From Alteromonas abrolhosensis (GTDB taxonomy: Bacteria; Pseudomonadota; Gammaproteobacteria; Enterobacterales; Alteromonadaceae): DNA of 64,000 nucleotides. The number at the start of each line of letters is the position of its first letter. Position 1 is the stretch's first letter. The notes under the pieces were generated by a model. That model saw nothing but the letters and a program-made list of their open reading frames with translations. It searched no databases and was not told the origin of the DNA. Of this stretch, positions 25,971 through 35,784 are shown one piece after another. The position numbers and the translations under genes were made by a program. The DNA lies in assembly GCF_001953635.1 (NCBI RefSeq), contig NZ_MEJH01000003.1, positions 573,197 through 637,196 of the forward strand, in the 5' to 3' direction.

Positions 25971-27989
25971 TTGAATACGCATCCCGAATCCATATCAGAA
26001 ATTGAAATAGAACGAGATACCACCGACATGCTAATCGGTAATAGCTTTGTCGGATTCTTGATGACTATTTTTGCTTTTTCGGGCTTAGTCTTTTTCTTCG
26101 AAAGTGATTCACCATCGACCTTTACTCTAAAGCTACAAGTATGGGGCGTAATGGTTTGCGTATCTCTGCTAAGGCTAATAGATGCACTCTATTGGCGAAC
26201 AAACTTAGCAGGAAAGCCCTACAACCCTCGTCCTGCATTAATAAGGTTTTCCACTGGACTGTATATAACCGGTACTATTTGGGCGCTTTACGCCGTGCTT
26301 TTCTACTCGTCAATGACCACTATTGAACTTGCAGCAACGATGGTAGTTCTTGCTGCGATGGCGGGAGGCGCCGGCACTGTGCTGTCTCCTAATAAAAAGC
26401 TTGTTAGTTTTTACTCCACTGCCCTTCTCGTCCCCATGTCGATATGCGCAATCATTGACGCCAGTGGTAAGTTTTTTATCTTAGGTGTGCTTGGTTTGGT
26501 TTTCTGGTTTGGTATTTTTGCCAGTGCCTTTCGCTACCACCGATTTTTTATTAGTACGTTGCACCTTAAAGCTAGAAATAACAGCCTGATGGAACAAATG
26601 CGAATAGAGCGTAGCGAAACGGAGAAAGTTAACAAACTGCTTATTGCTTCGAACGAAAAGCTCGATGCATCCAATGCTAATCTAGAGGCGGAAGTGGAGC
26701 GAAGAACTGCTGATTTGTACCGTTTATCGAACAGAGATCCTCTGACTAACTTGCTTAATCGCAACGGCTTTCTAAAACATCTCAACAGCTTAATCGACAC
26801 CACCCGCGCTTTGGACAACTCACTTGCCCTGCTATTCATCGATTTAGATGGTTTTAAGCAGGTAAACGATAGCTTGGGACACAAAGTCGGCGATATTGTG
26901 CTTGCGGAAATTGCTAACAGACTTCGCAATTACACGGAAGAAAATCACTTAGGCAGATGGGGAGGTGATGAATTCGTTGCTGTTATTCCCTATGCAAATG
27001 TAGATACTGCCAAAGCCGTCGCTCACGCTATGCGAAGCGGCGTTACCATTCCAATCATTGCAAACGACAACCAAGTAACTCTAGACGCCACAATAGGTAT
27101 CGCCATGTTCCCCGTGCATGGCGACAGTGCTGTTGATTTAATTCAACAGGCCGACCTGACTATGTACGATCAAAAGCGCAAACAAAGGGGCTCTATCGGT
27201 GTGTTCAATGAAACACTGCACAACGAAATTAAACGAGAGCAACGTCTTTGTGAACGATTGCGCTCAGCTATTGAAAATCGAGAGTTTACTGTCTTTTATC
27301 AGCCAATCATTGATGTTGAAACCAACGCTTTATCTTCTGTAGAAGCCCTCTTGCGCTGGAAGTGCGATGAGGAACATATTTCACCCGCCACATTCATTCC
27401 CCTTGCCGAGCGCAGTGGTTTAATGCCAGAAATTGGCGCGTGGGTATTGAACCGAGCACTTATCGACCTTTCTCATTGGCAGTTTAAACCCGGTCTGGCG
27501 ATGTCGATAAATGTGTCGGTGGCGCAACTGCTCGACGACAGTTTTTTCAAAGTGTTAGACAATGCACTAACTACCACGAAGATCGCCCCAGAGCGGCTTT
27601 ACCTCGAAATAACTGAAAGTGTATTCGCCATTAATAAAGAGTTAGTGACCAAACGAGTGAGTGAACTTGTAGCGCGTGATGTCAAAATATCCATTGATGA
27701 TTTTGGTACAGGTTATTCATCTTTAAACCGCCTTCAGTCAATGCCTTTTAATTTTATTAAGATTGACCGCTCTTTTATACAGAATAGCTCTGAAGAGAGT
27801 GATACCATAATAAGGGCGACACTTTTAATGGCAAAAGAGTTTGGATGTAAAACTATAGCGGAAGGTATTGAGACCGAGCAGCAAAGGCAACATTTATCGC
27901 AGCTTGGAACCGACTATCTACAAGGTTTTTACTTTGCCAAACCCATGAACGCCAACGACCTAATTTCTTGGTATAACGAAAACTACTAA
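25971..27989 (+). CDS. GGDEF-EAL membrane protein (diguanylate cyclase/phosphodiesterase)
   Basis: Cyclic-di-GMP signalling protein of 672 residues. Six or so N-terminal membrane helices (about 22-200) form a sensor of unknown ligand, followed by a coiled coil (about 205-250). The GGDEF domain has an intact GGDEF at 331-335. The EAL domain has EAL at 458-460, EITESVF and DDFGTGYSS, and ends [10 protein letters not shown]. Both catalytic signatures are intact, so either activity is possible. The start is a TTG with AAAGG 10 nt upstream; the first in-frame ATG would delete only about 19 residues before the first helix. tdk begins 4 nt after its stop codon, so the two may be cotranscribed. Confidence 0.93.
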   Translation: MNTHPESISEIEIERDTTDMLIGNSFVGFLMTIFAFSGLVFFFESDSPSTFTLKLQVWGVMVCVSLLRLIDALYWRTNLAGKPYNPRPALIRFSTGLYITGTIWALYAVLFYSSMTTIELAATMVVLAAMAGGAGTVLSPNKKLVSFYSTALLVPMSICAIIDASGKFFILGVLGLVFWFGIFASAFRYHRFFISTLHLKARNNSLMEQMRIERSETEKVNKLLIASNEKLDASNANLEAEVERRTADLYRLSNRDPLTNLLNRNGFLKHLNSLIDTTRALDNSLALLFIDLDGFKQVNDSLGHKVGDIVLAEIANRLRNYTEENHLGRWGGDEFVAVIPYANVDTAKAVAHAMRSGVTIPIIANDNQVTLDATIGIAMFPVHGDSAVDLIQQADLTMYDQKRKQRGSIGVFNETLHNEIKREQRLCERLRSAIENREFTVFYQPIIDVETNALSSVEALLRWKCDEEHISPATFIPLAERSGLMPEIGAWVLNRALIDLSHWQFKPGLAMSINVSVAQLLDDSFFKVLDNALTTTKIAPERLYLEITESVFAINKELVTKRVSELVARDVKISIDDFGTGYSSLNRLQSMPFNFIKIDRSFIQNSSEESDTIIRATLLMAKEFGCKTIAEGIETEQQRQHLSQLGTDYLQGFYFAKPMNANDLISWYNENY

Positions 27990-27993
27990 CACC

Positions 27994-28572
27994 ATGGCTC
28001 AACTTTATTTTTATTACTCTGCAATGAATGCAGGTAAATCTACATCACTCCTTCAATCAGCTTACAACTACCGTGAACGTGGCATGCACTCTGTTATCTA
28101 CACCGCTGCACTTGATGATCGATACGGCGTTGGTAAGGTAACCTCTCGCATTGGCTTACAAGCAGATGCCAAACTCTATGCAAAAGGCGATGATTTGTTT
28201 ACAGCTATTCGTCAAGATTGCGAACAACGAAAGCCAGACTGCGTATTCATCGATGAGGCTCAATTTCTGACTAAAAACCAAGTTAGACAGCTCGTAGAAG
28301 TCGTTGATGAACTTGATGTACCGGTATTGGCCTATGGACTGCGTACCGACTTTTTAGGTGAGACCTTTGAAGGTAGTCATTACCTACTTGCGTGGGCTGA
28401 TAAACTCTTTGAATTGAAAACAGTTTGTCATTGCGGCAGAAAAGCCAATTTCGTAGTGCGCTTAGACGAAAACGGTAAGGCAGTAAAAAACGGTGATCAG
28501 GTTCAAATTGGTGGCAACGACACCTACGAGTCGATGTGCCGTAAGCACTTTAAAGAATTAGTTTGGGACTAA
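27994..28572 (+). CDS. tdk: Thymidine kinase
   Basis: Type II thymidine kinase of 192 residues that phosphorylates thymidine to dTMP in nucleotide salvage. The P-loop is SAMNAGKST (9-17), with DEAQFL near residue 90 and the lasso region after it. The structural zinc site is formed by the CHCGRKA pair and by Cys and His residues of the C-terminal SMCRKHF. Length is usual for the family. It lies 4 nt after the GGDEF-EAL gene with no clear ribosome-binding site of its own, so translation may depend on that gene. Confidence 0.96.
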   Translation: MAQLYFYYSAMNAGKSTSLLQSAYNYRERGMHSVIYTAALDDRYGVGKVTSRIGLQADAKLYAKGDDLFTAIRQDCEQRKPDCVFIDEAQFLTKNQVRQLVEVVDELDVPVLAYGLRTDFLGETFEGSHYLLAWADKLFELKTVCHCGRKANFVVRLDENGKAVKNGDQVQIGGNDTYESMCRKHFKELVWD

Positions 28573-28919
28573 CTTCATATCTAGTGATCAACCGTAAAAA
28601 AAGTCACTGAGTCTCTTATCTGGTGCGGGCTATAGTATTTATTGTCCGCTTCTCTTTCTAAATCAACCAATCGTTTACCCCTTCCATTCTGTTCCCGAAT
28701 TCAATCAGTCTTACCGAGTTATTCTTGGCGCACTCACTTAGGATCAGGAAAAAGCATTAAGTATTACTAGTGGCTTTCAAATAAGGCATGTAGACCGTAA
28801 TTAAAAACTCTTTTCTTAAACAATTAAGAAAACACTTGCTTCTGAGCTTAACACCTACTATTGTTAAAACGTTGTAAATAACAAAACCTTTGTTTAACAC
28901 ACTCAGCAAGGTATCACTC
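28573..28919. other. Intergenic region upstream of the second TonB receptor
   Basis: About 350 bp without a gene. It contains a 9-bp perfect inverted repeat, TTTTCTTAA and TTAAGAAAA, around ACAA at 28811-28832. It also contains the ACGT-centred operator candidate at 28864. The first 200 bp, next to tdk, show no feature I recognise. Confidence 0.5.
28864..28877. promoter_or_regulatory. LacI-type operator candidate, ACGT-centred
   Basis: TTAAAACGTTGTAA pairs 6 of 7 positions around a central CG and lies 43 bp upstream of the receptor ATG. It shares 9 of 14 positions with the palindromic region upstream of the local LacI gene (centre 34620/34621), suggesting that this repressor controls both. 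Confidence 0.45.
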
Positions 28920-31823
28920 ATGAAACACAACAGTACGTTCAAACCCGCGTTGATCGCGCTTTCCATTACCGCAGCCCTAAATAGCGGTTCGGTAATTGCT
29001 CAAGACACACCAGAAGACGAACAAGTAGAAATTATTCAAGTCTCGGGTATCCGAGGCTCGTTAATGCGCGCCCAAGCGGTGAAGATGGATAACGACTCTA
29101 TCGTTGAAGCCATCTCTGCTGAAGATATCGGTAAGTTACCGGATTCATCCATTGCAGAATCTCTTGCTCGCTTACCAGGCCTTTCTGGCGAGCGCGTTGG
29201 GGGAAGAACGTCGGGCATTTCAGTACGTGGTTTCAAAGAAGACTTTACGGGTACATCACTAAACGGCCGCGAACTTATCGGTATTGGTGACAACCGTGGC
29301 GTAGAGTACGACTTATACCCTGCTGAAATCATGACAGGCGCAACTATTTACAAAACCTCTGACGCTTCGCTTATTGTCCAAGGCATAGGCGGCACGGTTG
29401 ACTTACAGACAGTACGCCCTCTTGCGGCACAAGAAACACTTACCGTTACTGGTGTCTATGAGCTAGGTGGAAACGATTCAGATAACCCTGAATTCGACAA
29501 TAGCGGTAATCGTTTTGCCCTTTCATTTGTAGAAAAATTTGCCGATGACACTGTGGGCCTCGCACTTGCCATTGCATCTACAGAGTCCCCCAGAAACGAA
29601 AGAAAATACGGCGTTTGGGGATACGGTGAGAACGACGACGGTCAAGTACTTCCGTTCGGCCTAGATACCCAGGCCATTAGCCGCGTTCTAGAACGCGATA
29701 CAATTTCAGCCATTCTTCAATGGCGCCCTACTGATAGACTAGATATCGTATTTGATGCGCTAGATATTGATTATTCTGACTCGGGTGTTATCCGCGGTTT
29801 CATCGAACCCTTCGCTGCGGCGAATGTAAGCGGTACAGGCATTAATAACTCGGGCACACAAGTTAACGCAAATCCAGTACTGCGCACAGACCCCGCGCAA
29901 AAAGATGGCGAGCTTCAAACCTTCGGTTTAAATATCAAGTACGACTTAAACGATGAGTGGTCTCTCACTTTAGACGTTGCAGATAGTGAGTCGAACAAAC
30001 GTGACTTGCGTGGTGAATCATACGCTGGTTTAGCGCGTTCTGGTGCGCTCGGCGAAGGACAATTAGGTTCACGTCAATTCGAAATGAGCACTGATGGTAT
30101 TTTCTTTACCGGCAGTAGCGGCCTTGATGCATTCTCTGATCCCACCATGTTACAACTAGCGGGCCCTCAAGTTTGGGGTGGCGGTATGGCTAACATTGCC
30201 GACCAGTTTACTACGGATGTTTTACAAGCAAATGGTCAACCCTACAGCTACTTCAACGCTCAAGATGGCTTCCTGAACTTTGCTGATTTTGAAGAAGAGC
30301 TGACCACAATACGCTTCGAGGCAGTAGGCTATGTAGATTGGGGGATATTCAACACCTTAACGGCTGGCGTAAACTATAGCGACCGATACAAAGCAAAAGA
30401 TAACAAAGGTTTCTTTGCAACTGCGTCGTCATATCCATTTTCTGAGGCGATCCCTGAGCAGTACCTGTATAACGGGTTAGCTGACTTAACCTGGGCTGGT
30501 ATGGGTTACGTTGTAGCTTACGATGGCTTTGCCCCTTACAACGATGGTGAATATACGCTTAATGATGCAGGGCTTCTAGAGCCTGACCGTTTAGGTGATA
30601 CCTACACCATTGATGAAGAAGTAACCACATTATACGCCCAGCTAGACTTTGAGACTGAAGTTCAAGGTTTCAATGTAAAAGGTAACGTGGGTGCACAATA
30701 TGTACAAACGGACCAAAGCTCAACCGGTTTCATTGGTATTGTGGGACCGAACTTTGCCGTGTGTGACGACGATGGCAACCAAGTGGTTGATGCAGACTGT
30801 ATCATTACCGATGGCGACGATTACTCTCACTTTCTACCTAGCCTGAACGTAAGTGTCGAACTCAATGAAAATCGCTACTTGCGTTTGGCGGCATCGAAAA
30901 CCATTAGTCGAGCGCGTATCGATCAAATGAAAGCGTCGGGTTTTGTTAAGTTTGACCAAAATATTGAACTGATTGCCACAGAAAATTCTGAAGCGGCGGT
31001 AAGAGAGTTTGGGTCGCCTTGGTCTAAATTTACGGGTAACCCCACCCTTCGTCCGCTAGAAGCCAATAACTTTGACCTTTCATTCGAAAATTATTTCGAC
31101 GGTGAGGGTTACGTATCAGTAGCGCTTTTCTATAAAGATTTGGTTAATTGGACCCGTGACGGTAACCAGCTTATTGATTTCACCAATGACGTGACCAATG
31201 ACGGCGCTAACTACTTCATCCCTGGATTCCATGACAGGATCGTGGATGTTGCTGGTAATTACGGCCCGCAAGACACGCCTTACGAAGTGGGCGATTTAGT
31301 AACTCCGCCAGACCAAGGCTTCTATTCATTCTTCGAAGATGGCCTTAAAGGTGAAATGAAAGGGATTGAGCTAACGGCCAACGTTCCCTTGAGAATGCTC
31401 ACTGACTCACTGGATGGATTTGGTATTGCCGCTTCTGCGACAATTCTAGATGCGGAGCTTGAAGATGGCACAGCCATTCCAGGCCAATCAGACAATACGT
31501 ACAGCATCACAGCGTACTATGAGATGAACGGCTTTGAGATTAGGGTTGCGGCAACCGATCGTTCTGAGTTCCTCACTTATCAGCGTGGTGGTTCAAACAA
31601 AATTGAGCCAGCAACTCGTAACGCCGTTACCCAAGTCGATGCTCAAATTAGCTACGATTTTGCAGATAGCGGAATTGAGTACTTGGAAGGGCTAAGAGTG
31701 TCGTTACAAGGCGTCAACCTGACTGATGAGAAAGAAGAAACCATTGATGATGCGGGCATTGTTACGCTTCGCCGCGAGTTTGGTCCTTCTTATATGTTAA
31801 ACCTCAACTATTCGTTCTATTAA
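28920..31823 (+). CDS. TonB-dependent receptor (TIGR01782-like)
   Basis: Outer-membrane receptor of 967 residues. The signal peptide ends at SVIA before QDTPEDEQ, and the TonB box-like IIQVSGIRGSL follows. The plug segment KMDNDSIVEAISAEDIGKLPDSSIAESLARLPGLSGER is characteristic of the large Xanthomonas/Caulobacter-type TBDR family. The barrel ends in FGPSYMLNLNYSFY. I chose the ATG with AAGG 9 nt upstream; a frame extending 10 codons further starts at TTG without support. It is followed by a tryptophan-halogenase-family gene, a pairing common in carbohydrate-use loci of Alteromonadales and Caulobacter-like bacteria. The likely substrate is a carbohydrate, with no direct evidence for which. 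Confidence 0.92.
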   Translation: MKHNSTFKPALIALSITAALNSGSVIAQDTPEDEQVEIIQVSGIRGSLMRAQAVKMDNDSIVEAISAEDIGKLPDSSIAESLARLPGLSGERVGGRTSGISVRGFKEDFTGTSLNGRELIGIGDNRGVEYDLYPAEIMTGATIYKTSDASLIVQGIGGTVDLQTVRPLAAQETLTVTGVYELGGNDSDNPEFDNSGNRFALSFVEKFADDTVGLALAIASTESPRNERKYGVWGYGENDDGQVLPFGLDTQAISRVLERDTISAILQWRPTDRLDIVFDALDIDYSDSGVIRGFIEPFAAANVSGTGINNSGTQVNANPVLRTDPAQKDGELQTFGLNIKYDLNDEWSLTLDVADSESNKRDLRGESYAGLARSGALGEGQLGSRQFEMSTDGIFFTGSSGLDAFSDPTMLQLAGPQVWGGGMANIADQFTTDVLQANGQPYSYFNAQDGFLNFADFEEELTTIRFEAVGYVDWGIFNTLTAGVNYSDRYKAKDNKGFFATASSYPFSEAIPEQYLYNGLADLTWAGMGYVVAYDGFAPYNDGEYTLNDAGLLEPDRLGDTYTIDEEVTTLYAQLDFETEVQGFNVKGNVGAQYVQTDQSSTGFIGIVGPNFAVCDDDGNQVVDADCIITDGDDYSHFLPSLNVSVELNENRYLRLAASKTISRARIDQMKASGFVKFDQNIELIATENSEAAVREFGSPWSKFTGNPTLRPLEANNFDLSFENYFDGEGYVSVALFYKDLVNWTRDGNQLIDFTNDVTNDGANYFIPGFHDRIVDVAGNYGPQDTPYEVGDLVTPPDQGFYSFFEDGLKGEMKGIELTANVPLRMLTDSLDGFGIAASATILDAELEDGTAIPGQSDNTYSITAYYEMNGFEIRVAATDRSEFLTYQRGGSNKIEPATRNAVTQVDAQISYDFADSGIEYLEGLRVSLQGVNLTDEKEETIDDAGIVTLRREFGPSYMLNLNYSFY

Positions 31824-31973
31824 GAGGGGTCATACCCTCTGAACGCACGTAAAAAATGGCACGCATCTTTTAACAATTGATATGTGCTTTGCATTACTGC
31901 CATGTAAAGTGTGGCAGTAATGCGCAACTCTGATACTGTTTAATTTCATCCTTGGTTTATTGCAGAGCCTTTA

Positions 31974-33476
31974 ATGACAACACCACACCGAATTGTTATT
32001 GCTGGAGGCGGCACAGCAGGTTGGATGGCTGCCAACCTTTTAGCCCACCGCTGGGCCGATGAAGCTGTGGCCATTACACTCATAGAGTCAGAAGACATTG
32101 GTACGATAGGTGTAGGCGAAGGCTCGACACCTACCCTAAAGCGATTCTTCCAAACCCTTGATATTTCAGAATTTGAGTGGATGGAGCAGTGTCAGGCAAC
32201 CTACAAAGTGAACATTAAGTTTACTGGCTGGTCTGGCAACGACCTGCAAAGTTACTCTCACCCATTTATTAGCCAGCTGGACGTTTTTAGCGAACGGGCT
32301 TTTCACGTAAACGCTTTGACCAGACGACTAGGGCTCGATGTTGAAACCCGCCCGGATAAGTTTCTAATGGCGGGGTATTTGGCAAAGAAAAACCTTGCTC
32401 CTCTTCCCTCGCACAACTTTCCATTCGATATAGAGTATGGCTATCACTTTGACTCTCTCAAGCTTGGCCATTTCTTACGTGAGCGCGCTAAATTAAAAGG
32501 CGTCTCACACATTGTTGGCAATATTGAATCGGTGCATACCACACCGTCTGGCGACATTTCACATCTCGTTTGTCAAGACGGACAGACACTTGATGGCGAC
32601 CTATTCATAGATTGCACCGGTTTTGCGGGGCTACTTCTTCAAAAGACGCTTGGCGTATCGTTCAAAGACTTCGGCAATAATCTGTTTAATGACTCGGCCG
32701 TAGTTTTGCCTACTCCTGCATGTGCTAGTTTGCCAGTTGAAACCGAGTCCGTCGCTATGTCGAACGGCTGGCGCTGGCAGATACCGCTTCGCAACCGCAC
32801 GGGTAACGGGTATGTGTATAGTCAGCGCTATCAAGATAAAGACGCAGCAGAATGTGAGTTACGACGCGCCTTGGGATTAGAAAATACCGACGTTGAAGCA
32901 AAACATTTGTCTATGCGTGTAGGTCAATGTGAAAGGCACTGGGAGAAGAATTGCCTTGCCCTTGGTTTATCACAAGGGTTTATAGAGCCTTTAGAAGCAA
33001 CGGCGTTACACTTAGTTCAAACAAGTATCGAGCTTTTCGCTGACAACTATTCCTTCAACGAAACAACTTCACAACAGAGACAGGCGTTTAATCAGGAAGT
33101 GACAGAGCGCTTTGAACGCGTCCGAGACTATATCGTGTGTCACTATAAACTAAACGGGCGCAATGACAGTGACTACTGGCGAGACAACAGAGCTAATATG
33201 AAGCTGTCTGAATCACTGCTTAGTTTACTTGATGTGTGGTACAGAAAAGGAGACATTGTTGAAGAAATTAAGCGGCAAGGTATTGGACGACATTTCAGCA
33301 CAACCTCATGGCATTGTTTGTTGTCTGGCTATGGTATTTACCCGCCACCAGCGCTTAATCAACCCGCTTCTTTGAAGGAAAGCGGTGATCTTTTTGAAGA
33401 GAAGAAACTTGCCGCATTTTTTAATCGCTGCTCGTTAAACTTTGATAAGCAATCTGCCTTATTTAGAGCTGGCTGA
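31974..33476 (+). CDS. Tryptophan halogenase-family flavoprotein
   Basis: Flavin-dependent halogenase-like protein of 500 residues. The FAD motif is GGGTAGWM (10-17), followed by GVGEGSTPTLKRFF. The halogenase signature appears as GWRWQIPL (about 263-270), and FIEPLEATALH resembles the segment that carries the catalytic Glu of PrnA. The TYKVNIKFTGW segment matches the PrnA region holding the catalytic Lys. It therefore looks catalytically competent, yet it sits with a TonB receptor and a LacI regulator rather than in a natural-product cluster. Its real substrate is unknown and may not be tryptophan. A convergent hairpin overlaps its stop codon. Confidence 0.88.
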   Translation: MTTPHRIVIAGGGTAGWMAANLLAHRWADEAVAITLIESEDIGTIGVGEGSTPTLKRFFQTLDISEFEWMEQCQATYKVNIKFTGWSGNDLQSYSHPFISQLDVFSERAFHVNALTRRLGLDVETRPDKFLMAGYLAKKNLAPLPSHNFPFDIEYGYHFDSLKLGHFLRERAKLKGVSHIVGNIESVHTTPSGDISHLVCQDGQTLDGDLFIDCTGFAGLLLQKTLGVSFKDFGNNLFNDSAVVLPTPACASLPVETESVAMSNGWRWQIPLRNRTGNGYVYSQRYQDKDAAECELRRALGLENTDVEAKHLSMRVGQCERHWEKNCLALGLSQGFIEPLEATALHLVQTSIELFADNYSFNETTSQQRQAFNQEVTERFERVRDYIVCHYKLNGRNDSDYWRDNRANMKLSESLLSLLDVWYRKGDIVEEIKRQGIGRHFSTTSWHCLLSGYGIYPPPALNQPASLKESGDLFEEKKLAAFFNRCSLNFDKQSALFRAG

Positions 33477-33492
33477 ACCTCAAGGTTCAGCC
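33471..33492. terminator. Shared hairpin between convergent halogenase and lacI genes
   Basis: GGCTGAACC and GGTTCAGCC form a perfect 9-bp stem with loop TCAA. It spans the halogenase stop codon and ends at the last base of the LacI gene, filling the 15-nt gap between the convergent ORFs. No T-tract follows, so termination may need other factors. Confidence 0.65.
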
Positions 33493-34517
33493 TACACCGT
33501 CTCTCCCACTCTCAGTTCAAATGGCAGCGTACTCTTTGCTGTTACTTGATTAAGCAATGCTTTTGTTGCTTCTACGCCTTTGCCACTGCTCGACTGGCAA
33601 ACTGTAGTTAGACGTGGGCGTGCACGCTCTGCTTCACCAATACCATCAAACCCTGTGATTTTCAGTTCTTCCGGTACCTTAATATTCATATCTAAGGCCA
33701 AGTGAAGTAGCTCAAGGGCTATAATGTCACTCATACACAAAACCACATTAGGTCTTGGAGAGCTGGTCAATACTTCTTTGGCAGCCTGTCTTGCAAAGTG
33801 TCTGTCACTTTCTGGAAGGTGCCAAATACGCTCATTACTTACCGTAACGTTCTTTTCTTGTGCGGCCCTTAAATAACCATCAAGTCGACGATGAGCAATT
33901 GAGCTATCCACGTCAATCAGAGGACTATCATAAATACGACAGGTAGAAGGAGAATCGATAAGGCGAAGCCCAAAGATAGCTACGTTGTCGCCTTCATTTA
34001 ACGCATGAGACGCCACGCGGTACGCCGCCTCTTCGTTATCAATATTGATAGACGGCTTGTCTTCAATATCAAAGTCCACGGTGACCACGGGCTTCGGCGA
34101 TACAGCTAGCTCCTTCACCAAATTGCTATTGCGCGGTTGCCCGTAACAGATGAAACCATCGACAAAATCTACAACATCAAGAATGCTCTCAGAGTCACCC
34201 GCATAGAGTAGCAAGTGTTTTCCATTCTCCTGAAGTGCAGAAGAAACACCTTTAATAAAGGTACTGGCGACAGGATCGCTCACCATATATGAAATGCTGT
34301 CGGCTAACACCAATGCCACAATATTTGATGTGCCCTTCCTGAGAATTTGCGCAGCTTTATTTGGACCGCTGTAACCAATCTTTTTGCACTGCGCTAAAAT
34401 CTCTTCGCGCTTTGCCTTTGATAGTTGGTCTGGGCGGTTGAATGCATTTGAAATGGTTGCCGTTGATACGCCCAACTGTTCAGCCACATCTTTTAGGGTA
34501 AGTTTTGTTTTATTCAT
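33492..34517 (-). CDS. LacI-family transcriptional regulator
   Basis: Repressor of 341 residues. The N-terminal LacI helix-turn-helix is LTLKDVAEQLGVSTATISNAFNRPDQLSKAKREEILA, with the hinge near KAAQILRKGTSN. A periplasmic-binding-protein-like effector domain follows (NIVALVLADSISY to the end). It is convergent with the halogenase gene and probably controls the receptor/halogenase unit; an ACGT-centred palindrome lies upstream of both. The effector is likely a sugar, unidentified. A minus-strand terminator stands between upp and this gene, so its promoter must be close to or read through that hairpin. Confidence 0.92.
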   Translation of the reverse strand: MNKTKLTLKDVAEQLGVSTATISNAFNRPDQLSKAKREEILAQCKKIGYSGPNKAAQILRKGTSNIVALVLADSISYMVSDPVASTFIKGVSSALQENGKHLLLYAGDSESILDVVDFVDGFICYGQPRNSNLVKELAVSPKPVVTVDFDIEDKPSINIDNEEAAYRVASHALNEGDNVAIFGLRLIDSPSTCRIYDSPLIDVDSSIAHRRLDGYLRAAQEKNVTVSNERIWHLPESDRHFARQAAKEVLTSSPRPNVVLCMSDIIALELLHLALDMNIKVPEELKITGFDGIGEAERARPRLTTVCQSSSGKGVEATKALLNQVTAKSTLPFELRVGETV

Positions 34518-34560
34518 TGTTTTTAGCTCTTTTCACGAAACTAACTACCCTGAATCAACA

Positions 34561-34599
34561 AGAAAAAAGGGTAGTAAGCGTACGCTATGACTACCCTTT
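34561..34599 (-). terminator. Intrinsic terminator of upp
   Basis: On the minus strand AAAGGGTAGT and ACTACCCTTT form a 10-bp stem followed by TTTTTTC. The loop itself contains the palindrome AGCGTACGCT. It lies about 100 nt past upp and 44 nt before the LacI start, so it could also act as an attenuator for that gene. Confidence 0.8.
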
Positions 34600-34614
34600 G
34601 ACTATATCACTAAC

Positions 34615-34626
34615 TTAAACGTTTAA
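34615..34626. promoter_or_regulatory. Palindrome upstream of the lacI-type gene
   Basis: TTAAACGTTTAA is a perfect 12-bp palindrome with a central CG, a LacI-type pattern. It lies 98 bp upstream of the repressor ATG and may serve autoregulation. Confidence 0.45.
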
Positions 34627-34702
34627 CGCGTGAAATTTGGTGCAAATTCGATAAGTTGTGTAACAAATTGCTCAACAGCTTAAATTTTAGAAATCTGGCG
34701 GG

Positions 34703-35332
34703 TTATCGCGTGCCAAAAATCTTGTCTCCAGCATCGCCTAAGCCTGGAAGAATATAGCCTTTTTCATTCAATCTATCGTCGATAGCTGCAGTAAAAATAT
34801 CCACATCTGGATGGGCTTCAACAACAGCCTTAATGCCTTCAGGCGCTGCTACAAGGAATAGCCCCATTATTTTTCGACAGCCTTTCTTTTTCAAAAGGTC
34901 GATTGTTGCAATCAAAGTACCGCCAGTGGCTAGCATCGGGTCAACAATCAGTGCGGTACGTTCATCAATATTTTTAACTACTTTATCAAAGTAGGCGACC
35001 GGTTGAAGCGTATCTTCGTCACGGTACAGACCCACTACGCTAATCTTCGCATTTGGAATTAGTTCAAGTACGCCTTCAAGCATACCTAGGCCTGCACGAA
35101 GGATAGGAACGACAGTAATTTTTTTGCCTTTAATTTGTCTTACTTCTACCTCATCGCCCGACCAGCTTTTGATCTTAGCCCTTTCGGTAGGCAGTGTTCG
35201 CGTTGCTTCGTAAGTCAGAAGGTTCCCCACTTCAGAAGCAAGCTCGCGAAAGTCTTTACTACTAATTTTAGCGTAACGCATAAGCCCCAGTTTATGCGCA
35301 ATAAGCGGGTGGGTAATTTCGTGAACGGTCAT
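34703..35332 (-). CDS. upp: Uracil phosphoribosyltransferase
   Basis: Converts uracil and PRPP to UMP in pyrimidine salvage. It is 209 residues, the usual length. Conserved features are [18 protein letters not shown], the PRPP-binding [24 protein letters not shown], and the C-terminal uracil-binding segment [23 protein letters not shown] lies 6 nt before the ATG. No uracil permease is next to it, unlike in many genomes. It is transcribed alone and ends at a strong terminator. Confidence 0.97.
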   Translation of the reverse strand: MTVHEITHPLIAHKLGLMRYAKISSKDFRELASEVGNLLTYEATRTLPTERAKIKSWSGDEVEVRQIKGKKITVVPILRAGLGMLEGVLELIPNAKISVVGLYRDEDTLQPVAYFDKVVKNIDERTALIVDPMLATGGTLIATIDLLKKKGCRKIMGLFLVAAPEGIKAVVEAHPDVDIFTAAIDDRLNEKGYILPGLGDAGDKIFGTR

Positions 35333-35535
35333 GTAAGACTCCTTGTAATCGGTTTAGCTTTATTTTAACCCAGGAGTATTTTAGTTAAAGCGATTAGTCG
35401 TAAAAATATGCCTATTCGATGCGTGCACTAGACAAACAGAGCCAGCTTTCTTTAACAAAGCCCTATTATTGGTAAACACTACCTAGTGAATACACACTTT
35501 TGAAGAACACCAAATATGTCTTAGCTACAATTTCA

Positions 35536-35757
35536 CTACCCTACTTGCAAAGTAGCGCCATCGGGCATAGTCACTTCAATCTTCATGTTACCACCAACCG
35601 CTGCTAAATAAGCCGCTGCACGTTGAAGTGAAACGTCCTGAATACGTTTCGATTCCAATTTACTTACGCCAGAAGCCGTGACTGATAACGCCATTGCTAC
35701 GACTTCCTGTTTAACTCTGTGCTGCTTTCTGATGTCACCTAGTGTGATTTCTTTCAT
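35536..35757 (-). CDS. Small XRE-type helix-turn-helix protein
   Basis: Protein of 73 residues made of a single HTH fold: ITLGDIRKQHRVKQEVVAMALSVTASGVSKLESKRIQDVSLQRAAAYLAAVGG, then a short strand-like tail MKIEVTMPDGATLQVG. The size and tail resemble antitoxin-type or phage-type HTH proteins, but no toxin partner is adjacent. An attenuator-like structure with a short leader ORF lies directly upstream on the same strand. The ribosome-binding site is weak. Its targets are unknown. Confidence 0.75.
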   Translation of the reverse strand: MKEITLGDIRKQHRVKQEVVAMALSVTASGVSKLESKRIQDVSLQRAAAYLAAVGGNMKIEVTMPDGATLQVG

Positions 35758-35784
35758 TGTCTTTTACCGAGAATTACGGGCATT

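Noticed and set aside
35536..35757. Toxin-antitoxin pair around the small HTH gene
   Set aside because: No adjacent ORF of suitable size or character for a toxin on either side.
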